A stretch of DNA of 10,986 nucleotides from Desulfotomaculum sp. (lineage in GTDB: Bacteria; Bacillota; Desulfotomaculia; Desulfotomaculales; Ammonificaceae), in NCBI GenBank assembly GCA_012961725.1, contig DTYU01000100.1, positions 1 to 10,986 of the forward strand. The letters are read 5' to 3'. Position numbers and translations under genes: made by a program. Below the pieces are notes generated by a model that worked only from the letters and a program-made list of their open reading frames with translations, was not told the origin of the DNA and made no database searches. Of the stretch, positions 6,828 through 10,986 are shown in pieces. Each line of letters starts with the position of its first letter. Position 1 is the first letter of the stretch.

Positions 6828-6850
6828 CGCAAAATATTTTTAATTTTGCG
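6828..6850. promoter_or_regulatory. Palindrome upstream of the second cyclase, possible operator
   Basis: CGCAAAAT (6828-6835) and ATTTTGCG (6843-6850) are a perfect 8-bp inverted repeat around a 7-base AT centre, 27 bases before the ATG at 6801. This AT-rich spot contrasts with its surroundings and lies where a minus-strand promoter is expected. A dimeric repressor site is plausible but unproven. I could not name a clear -35/-10 pair here. Confidence 0.35.
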
Positions 6851-7024
6851 GGAAAGCATTGAGCCGGAAATCTGGAAAAAAAATGGCTACTGACGCCTAT
6901 TTCACGCCATAGTTTATCAGGAACTTTTTCACGGGTCAATCCCTTGGAAGGGCGGTGGTACTGGTAAGAAGTGGTACAAAAAGGTGAAGAAGGGAGGGGA
7001 TTAAGATTTTCAAGTCCGCCTCTA

Positions 7025-7033
7025 TGCTATAAT
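7025..7033 (+). promoter_or_regulatory. Extended -10 promoter of the protease gene
   Basis: TGCTATAAT (7025-7033) is a perfect extended -10 element. A matching -35 is weak (TTTTCA at 7007-7012 with a 15-base spacer), which extended -10 promoters tolerate. Transcription would start near 7040, giving a leader of about 30 bases to GTG 7070. The promoter also argues against any protease start upstream of 7033. Confidence 0.65.
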
Positions 7034-7069
7034 ACTATCGTCGATTCAATCTCAAGAAGGAGCCGGGCT

Positions 7070-7930
7070 GTGAGGCGTGTTTTTTCCCGCCGCAGCGGTG
7101 ACCGGTCGGGGATCATCCTGCGGAGAGACCACAGTAGGGCAGGGCGGGTTTTTTATGTAACGGAGCGGACGTTTCAAGGGAACCATGCCCCTGAGCGTTC
7201 CAGGCTCCCAAAGAAAGTTATTGCCCTATGTCTGGCAGTCGTTTTCATAGGCGGCGTCCTTTTCACGGCTTGGCCGCGCCTTTACCTTCCTTCGGTGGAC
7301 TTCATCTTTGAGTCTATCGGGCTTACCCGGGACAGCCGGGTGCACAGCACCCGGCCGGCGGTGGTCCGGCTCACCGTTATTGCACGGGATCAAGGCTCCT
7401 CGGGCATGCTCGCCCAGCGCCACGGGACGGGTTTTAACATCGATCCGAACGGGATAATCGTCACCAACCGGCACGTTGTCCAGGATGCGGTCCGCATCGC
7501 GGTAAGCTTTCCAGAAGACGGCGTTTACAACGTGAGGGAGTGCGTTTTTCGGAAGGACTGCGATTTGGCGGTGCTGGTGCTGGAAAAACGCCCCGGCGAC
7601 CTACCGGTTGCTGAGATAGCTCACTCCGCCCGTGTCCGCTCGGGGGAAGAGGTGCTCGTGATCGGGAATCCCTTGGGTGTGGAAAGGGTGGTAGTCAGGG
7701 GTACTATCGCAGGTATTTTGCGCCCTCCCCAGTGCCAGGTACCGGTGCTGGAACTGCGCGCGCCGATCCACCCCGGCCACAGCGGCAGCCCCGTGGTCGA
7801 TAAAAACGGTCGGGTAGTGGGTGTGGTCTTCGGCAGCCTTAGGAGCGGCACAGAAATCAGGGGTCTCGCGGTGCCCGCAGCGTATATCAAGGACTGCCTT
7901 GGCAAACTCCGGACGGCACCGGGCGATTAA
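7070..7930 (+). CDS. Membrane-anchored trypsin-like (HtrA/DegP-type) serine protease without PDZ domain
   Basis: From GTG 7070 (GAAGGAG at 7056-7062, seven bases upstream) the protein has 286 residues. Residues 1-49 are arginine-rich, then one hydrophobic helix (about 50-68, VIALCLAVVFIGGVLFTAW) anchors it, so the protease domain should lie outside the cytoplasm. The S1C fold is clear: GTGFNIDPNGIIVTNRHV with H135, DCDLAVLVL with D165, GEEVLVIGNPLG, and GHSGSPVVD with nucleophile S238, then VVGVVFGS. HtrA proteases usually read GNSGGP at the nucleophile and carry a C-terminal PDZ domain; here the chain ends about 30 residues after the last core strand, so no PDZ is possible. The basic N-terminus is coded by a region that can fold into alternative RNA stems with a T-run, and it may not be protein-coding. 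The gene is probably monocistronic. Confidence 0.88.
   Translation: MRRVFSRRSGDRSGIILRRDHSRAGRVFYVTERTFQGNHAPERSRLPKKVIALCLAVVFIGGVLFTAWPRLYLPSVDFIFESIGLTRDSRVHSTRPAVVRLTVIARDQGSSGMLAQRHGTGFNIDPNGIIVTNRHVVQDAVRIAVSFPEDGVYNVRECVFRKDCDLAVLVLEKRPGDLPVAEIAHSARVRSGEEVLVIGNPLGVERVVVRGTIAGILRPPQCQVPVLELRAPIHPGHSGSPVVDKNGRVVGVVFGSLRSGTEIRGLAVPAAYIKDCLGKLRTAPGD
7086..7154 (+). promoter_or_regulatory. Possible attenuator-like RNA structure overlapping the protease 5' end
   Basis: CCCGCC (7086-7091) can pair with GGCGGG (7143-7148), directly followed by six T (7149-7154). CCTGC (7117-7121) with GCAGG (7139-7143) nests inside, sharing one base. CCGCAG (7090-7095) with CTGCGG (7118-7123) is an alternative that excludes both. 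This is the layout of a terminator and anti-terminator pair. Short GC-rich stems arise easily by chance, and the region lies inside the called reading frame. I match it to no known riboswitch. Confidence 0.35.
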
Positions 7931-8036
7931 GTGGGACGGCTTAGTTAACATAAGATTTATTAGCGGAAGTTGTCACAGAACGAAACAGTTGCAACTTCAC
8001 AACAACGCAAGCCGGCCCGGGATTGGCGGGCAATTG

Positions 8037-9743
8037 CTATCTCCTGGCCGTCGCTACCTCGCGGTCGAGGTAGCGGGAGTGGACGTTCGTGTTATCCCAA
8101 ATATCGACAAACAGGTGATGGAGGCCTTCGGCGGGTTCGCGGAGGATGGAGCAAGCTAAAAGGAGCACATTATCCTCCCACCTTTCTTCCAGTCTGAAGG
8201 CGTCAGGGCAATCCCTGACATCATAGCCGTCGATACGGAAGAGCAGGCGCTGCGGGTTAAGCAGCTTGGCAGGGTCCGGATGAGACGGGGAGGTCGCCGG
8301 CACGATGCGGATGCGGATCTCGCGGCGGGCGAGCATATCCCGGAGGCGTTCTTCTTCCGGTGTGCCGGGATCGCCGTCGATGCGGACGACCGGCCGGAGA
8401 CTCCTTTTGAATCTGCGCAAGGGCGCCTGCAGGTCGCCGTGGTCGTCACTGATCAACTCGCTAAGATAGGCAAGCAAGGCGTTCGTTTCATAGTTCCGCC
8501 TGGAAAGAGCCTGCATGCTCTTCACGCTTATCAAGGAGATCAACATCCTGAGGAGTTCGTTCGCTAAATCTATGGTCACCACCGGCAGGCCGAAGACCTT
8601 CAGGCGCACCGGCCAGGACTCACGCCCCCTGAGCACGGGCAGCAGCCGGTTCAGCTGAAAAACCGTACCGAGTTCCCTTACAATGGGGAAAAGGATGCTC
8701 CCAGGCGTTTTGACCGTTGAAAGAAGGATGCCCCTCCCAGTAGGCCCCTTCACCGCCGGCTCCTGCCTGGCCAGGCGCGAAATCTCGGCGTAGGACTTCT
8801 TAAAGAGGCCGTCCACCACTTTTTCGACCGACAGCCTAAGGTAGTCGGGCCGGCCGGTCACCTGCGGGCCGATGCTGTTTTTGACCGCTGTGGCTACGGA
8901 AGGCCGGACCACGGTCAATAGCTCTATGAACAACTGCAGTCCCCTGATGACGGTGTTGAAGGTCTCCTCCAGCACCGGGATGTGCTCCGGAGGGATGCGT
9001 GCAGCGCAACCGGCGTACCTCTCCGACGCCGCGGTCAGCAGGTTTTGTTGCGTACCGGGCGGGGTTTCAAAGAGCTTCACGCGGTTACGGTCGAAAAACT
9101 CCTTATCCGACTGCATAGTTAGCAGGTCATGGAACAGTTCGATCAAAGCGTGGTCGGCCACCACGTAGTTCTGAAGGATCTCCGGGTGGAAATCGGCACC
9201 GAACACCCTGTGGGAGTCGGCAAAGCCTGAAAAAATATTCACCTCGTCGGCTGCTGCGTGGCCGTCGTTCACTAAGTTGCCGTCTCCGTCAACCGCCGCG
9301 TAGTGCGGGTACCAGTCGGCGAGTTGGTGCGCGAGCCAGCCGCAGGCGACGGCGAAATCCTCTTCCTTGTAATGCAAACCGCCCCGTTTGCCCGCGGCGG
9401 CCTGCAGCCACTCGTCGATCAACGTGCAGCCGAATTCGGGGCTGCCGGAAAAGGTGTCCGGCAGTGCGTTGTGCGCGTAGTCGTAAATCGAAACGCTGTT
9501 CAATACGTGGTGCGTGGAGATGGCATCGGCGCTGTTGCCGGCAAAGATAAAGGCCTCTTCGTTGCGCCTGAGCCTTTCCACCATATCCCTGTTGATATCG
9601 CGGGAGCCCGCCGCCAGCTCCTCTTCCGCCTTTTTCAACGCCAGCCTGTTGATATGGGGGTGGACCACCGGACCCCACCAGAAAAGCGGCGAAAGGACCA
9701 GCAGAAAAGCGTTGCGCAAAACGCGTATCAATTTTGTAAACAT
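8037..9743 (-). CDS. Zinc-dependent phospholipase C-like protein with long C-terminal extension
   Basis: The start ATG 9741-9743 gives 568 residues and a good export signal: basic MFTKLIRVLR, then a hydrophobic stretch to about residue 24. GAAGGGG lies about 11 bases upstream; GTG 9785 would bury this signal. Just after it comes the family hallmark FWWGPVVHPHINRLAL (H28, H30), followed by FIFAGNSAD (D73), HH at 78-79, the block GWLAHQLADWYPHY with H139, D143 and H147, then ADHALIELFHD (H199, H205, D206). These spaced His and Asp residues fit the zinc ligands of the zinc-dependent phospholipase C/S1-P1 nuclease fold, so lipid or phosphate ester hydrolysis outside the membrane is plausible. Usual members are much shorter; residues from about 250 to 568 match no family I recognise and include two or three hydrophobic stretches. 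The neighbours are convergent or divergent, so it is transcribed alone. Confidence 0.72.
   Translation of the reverse strand: MFTKLIRVLRNAFLLVLSPLFWWGPVVHPHINRLALKKAEEELAAGSRDINRDMVERLRRNEEAFIFAGNSADAISTHHVLNSVSIYDYAHNALPDTFSGSPEFGCTLIDEWLQAAAGKRGGLHYKEEDFAVACGWLAHQLADWYPHYAAVDGDGNLVNDGHAAADEVNIFSGFADSHRVFGADFHPEILQNYVVADHALIELFHDLLTMQSDKEFFDRNRVKLFETPPGTQQNLLTAASERYAGCAARIPPEHIPVLEETFNTVIRGLQLFIELLTVVRPSVATAVKNSIGPQVTGRPDYLRLSVEKVVDGLFKKSYAEISRLARQEPAVKGPTGRGILLSTVKTPGSILFPIVRELGTVFQLNRLLPVLRGRESWPVRLKVFGLPVVTIDLANELLRMLISLISVKSMQALSRRNYETNALLAYLSELISDDHGDLQAPLRRFKRSLRPVVRIDGDPGTPEEERLRDMLARREIRIRIVPATSPSHPDPAKLLNPQRLLFRIDGYDVRDCPDAFRLEERWEDNVLLLACSILREPAEGLHHLFVDIWDNTNVHSRYLDREVATARR
8052..8075. 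other. Strong hairpin within the last codons of the phospholipase-like gene
   Basis: CGCTACCTCG (8052-8061) and CGAGGTAGCG (8066-8075) pair perfectly over 10 bp around a 4-base loop. The hairpin covers the codons for RYLDREVA, 12 bases before the stop region of the minus-strand gene. No T-tract follows on either strand, so it is not a standard intrinsic terminator; it may stabilise the 3' end or be a chance of codon use. Confidence 0.6.
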
Positions 9744-10026
9744 GAAGCATCCGTCCCCTTCAGGCTTATGCTGACCGCCCAGCACTCTCAGCGTGGCTTT
9801 TGAACTTCAAAGAAGAAACCTTCCTCGGCCCAAATGAAACAATAGCATTCCAAATCTTAAAGATTCTACTGAGTGCTGGGTGGTCTCCGTTCAAACTAAA
9901 TAATAACATGATCGCCGGCTAACGGTCAGCAACGTTTTTTTACCCCCCTGCCCTGCTCTCTGCTATCCTTCATATGGCACATGCCCAAAGCGGCGAGACG
10001 GCTTGTTTTCGCTGAAAGCGCTGTGG
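9744..10026. other. Divergent spacer with a long-range inverted repeat
   Basis: This AT-richer stretch of about 280 bases between divergent genes shows no supportable gene. GACCGCCCAGCACTCTCAG (9773-9791) and CTGAGTGCTGGGTGGTC (9869-9885) are inverted copies with one mismatch and a two-base bulge, enclosing 77 bases. Inside lies a small palindrome, AATCTT-A-AAGATT (9853-9865). A T-run (about 9936-9942) has no strong stem before it. No target duplication is seen beside the inverted repeat. Confidence 0.55.
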
Positions 10027-10032
10027 TATGAT
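10003..10032 (+). promoter_or_regulatory. Promoter of the solute-binding protein gene
   Basis: TTGTTT (10003-10008), 18 bases, then TATGAT (10027-10032) preceded by TGG form a good sigma-A promoter with extended -10. The start would fall near 10039. It shows that ATG 10028, which sits inside the -10, cannot be the translation start. Confidence 0.65.
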
Positions 10033-10069
10033 TACACAAAAGGAGTCAAGAAAGAAGGCTTTACCAACT

Positions 10070-10906
10070 ATGGAAAAACCAACCGCTGACCTGCCGGAGA
10101 TCCCGCCGGACCGCGGCGACGACCTGCATAACCTTGAATACCTCCGCGATGCAGACCTTGTGCTCTTCATGGCGGGCAACCAGTTCATGGTAATGGCGGA
10201 CCTCTTAGCGGCTTTTCAGGAAGAACACCCGGAAGTGAGGCGGATCTTTTACGAAACGCTGCCGCCAGGACTTGAACTTAGGCAAATCCTTGCGGGAGGC
10301 GCCAAGTTCGGCGACAGAGAGATAAGGGTCACGCCGGACGTTTATACCGCCGTGAGCGTAGAAGCGATGAAGGAGCTTGCCGCGAAGGGATTCGTCGACG
10401 ACCACTTCGTTTACCTGCATAACAGAATAGTGCTCATGGTACCTGAAGAGAACAGGGCAAATATAAGGTCGGTGAATGACCTTGCCCGGGAAGACGTGCG
10501 GGTTTCACAGCCCGGTCCCCTCGAGGATATCACCCGTTATATCGTGGAGATGTACAGGGAGGCCGGCGGTGAGCCTTTGGTTCGCAGGATCATGGAGGAG
10601 AAAAGGGCGGCGGGAACCACCATCCTGACCGTGGTCCATCACCGGGAGACCCCCTTGAGGATAAAAAAGGGTACGGTCGATGTCGGTCCCGTGTGGGCGA
10701 CGGAGGTATACCAGGCACGCCGTGAAGGTTTGCGCGTGACGGCGGTGGAACCGGGAGAGCAATTGGACCAGCGGCACAAGGTGAATTACTACATAGCAAA
10801 GCTCAAAAACGGCCGTAATCCCGGTAATGCCGGAAAGTTCTTGGAATTCATCAAGTCCCGCACGGCCCAGGAGATATACAGGCGGTACGGCTTCGTTCCC
10901 CATTAA
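10070..10906 (+). CDS. ModA-like type II solute-binding protein without signal peptide
   Basis: From ATG 10070 (AGAAGG at 10053-10058, about 11 bases upstream) the protein has 278 residues. It fits the type II periplasmic binding protein fold of the molybdate/tungstate group (SBP_bac_11-like). The opening strand ADLVLFMAGNQF leads to the helix LLAAFQEEHP, followed by VTPDVYTAVS, the hinge block LHNRIVLMVPEENRANI, and VSQPGPLEDITRYIV. DVGPVWATEVYQAR and the typical ending NAGKFLEFIKS with YRRYGFVPH close it. The N-terminus (MEKPTADLPEIPPDRGDDL) is acidic and polar, with no hydrophobic core and no lipobox cysteine, so no export signal is visible. Either the domain works in the cytoplasm as a ligand sensor, or secretion uses another route. 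No permease or ABC ATPase gene lies beside it within the window. The ligand is unknown; an oxyanion is a guess from the family. Confidence 0.78.
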   Translation: MEKPTADLPEIPPDRGDDLHNLEYLRDADLVLFMAGNQFMVMADLLAAFQEEHPEVRRIFYETLPPGLELRQILAGGAKFGDREIRVTPDVYTAVSVEAMKELAAKGFVDDHFVYLHNRIVLMVPEENRANIRSVNDLAREDVRVSQPGPLEDITRYIVEMYREAGGEPLVRRIMEEKRAAGTTILTVVHHRETPLRIKKGTVDVGPVWATEVYQARREGLRVTAVEPGEQLDQRHKVNYYIAKLKNGRNPGNAGKFLEFIKSRTAQEIYRRYGFVPH

Positions 10907-10910
10907 TTTC

Positions 10911-10976
10911 GGGGACACCATACTTAATTATTAAAGTACGGGTTTAACTTTGGTTTAAATTTAGTATGGTGTCCCC
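10911..10976. repeat. Palindromic REP-like element
   Basis: GGGGACACCATACT (10911-10924) and AGTATGGTGTCCCC (10963-10976) are perfect 14-bp inverted copies enclosing 38 AT-rich bases. The left arm starts four bases after the stop of the binding-protein gene. A third half-site lies at 4187-4200. The element may belong to a transposase-mobilised repeat family; the window ends ten bases later, so a partner gene cannot be seen. Confidence 0.85.
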
Positions 10977-10986
10977 TTAATTTCCC

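Noticed and set aside
5971..6939. Longer form of the second cyclase starting at TTG 6939
   Set aside because: No spaced ribosome site, adds a non-hydrophobic stretch across the palindrome at 6828-6850; the 6801 start matches the length of the sister gene.
6802..7160. Cyclic di-GMP riboswitch near the cyclases, or glycine riboswitch suggested by GGAGAGACC at 7122-7130
   Set aside because: None of the conserved core strings of these riboswitches is present beyond that short match.
7931..8036. GAAGTTG/CAACTTC dyad (7966-7998) as terminator between convergent genes
   Set aside because: Only 7 bp with a 19-base loop and no T-tract on either strand.

Overview
The window looks like chromosomal DNA from a fairly GC-rich, probably thermophilic Firmicute of the Clostridia (Desulfotomaculum/Pelotomaculum-like Peptococcaceae is my best guess). 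The grounds are strong AAGGAGG-type ribosome binding sites, frequent GTG starts, high-GC codon use, and the gene repertoire. This assignment is inference; no rRNA or other taxonomic marker is present.

Layout. Positions 2-787 hold the C-terminal half of a MurJ/MviN lipid II flippase. After a repeat-bearing spacer comes a compact plus-strand group: a 57-residue zinc-ribbon protein (971-1144), a 65-residue single-helix membrane protein (1161-1358) and an AI-2E/PerM family transporter (1388-2413). A second plus-strand cluster joins a flavin reductase-like protein (2544-3143) by a 4-base overlap to a DrrA-type ABC ATPase (3140-4117). Its ABC-2 permease (4223-4999) follows after a spacer of about 100 bases filled by two different repeat elements. 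A minus-strand terminator (4998-5027) separates these from two tandem minus-strand membrane diguanylate cyclases (5048-5869 and 5971-6801). Both keep GGDEF and the RxxD inhibitory site. Divergent from them is a membrane-anchored trypsin-like (HtrA-type) protease without PDZ domain (7070-7930); its first codons overlap a possible attenuator-like RNA structure. A long zinc-dependent phospholipase C-like protein lies on the minus strand (8037-9743). The last gene (10070-10906) encodes a ModA-like solute-binding protein without a signal peptide, followed by a palindromic repeat that reaches the window end.

How the parts relate. The zinc-ribbon/small membrane protein/AI-2E genes look like one operon, and the ABC ATPase and permease form one exporter. 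The two cyclases probably feed a common c-di-GMP pool. The protease, phospholipase-like protein and solute-binding protein are each transcribed alone. I see no CRISPR, tRNA, rRNA, transposase gene or phage gene. No clearly new system can be demonstrated. The most interesting signals are the protease leader structure, the two families of dispersed repeats between genes, the signal-less binding protein, and the large unassigned C-terminal part of the phospholipase-like protein.
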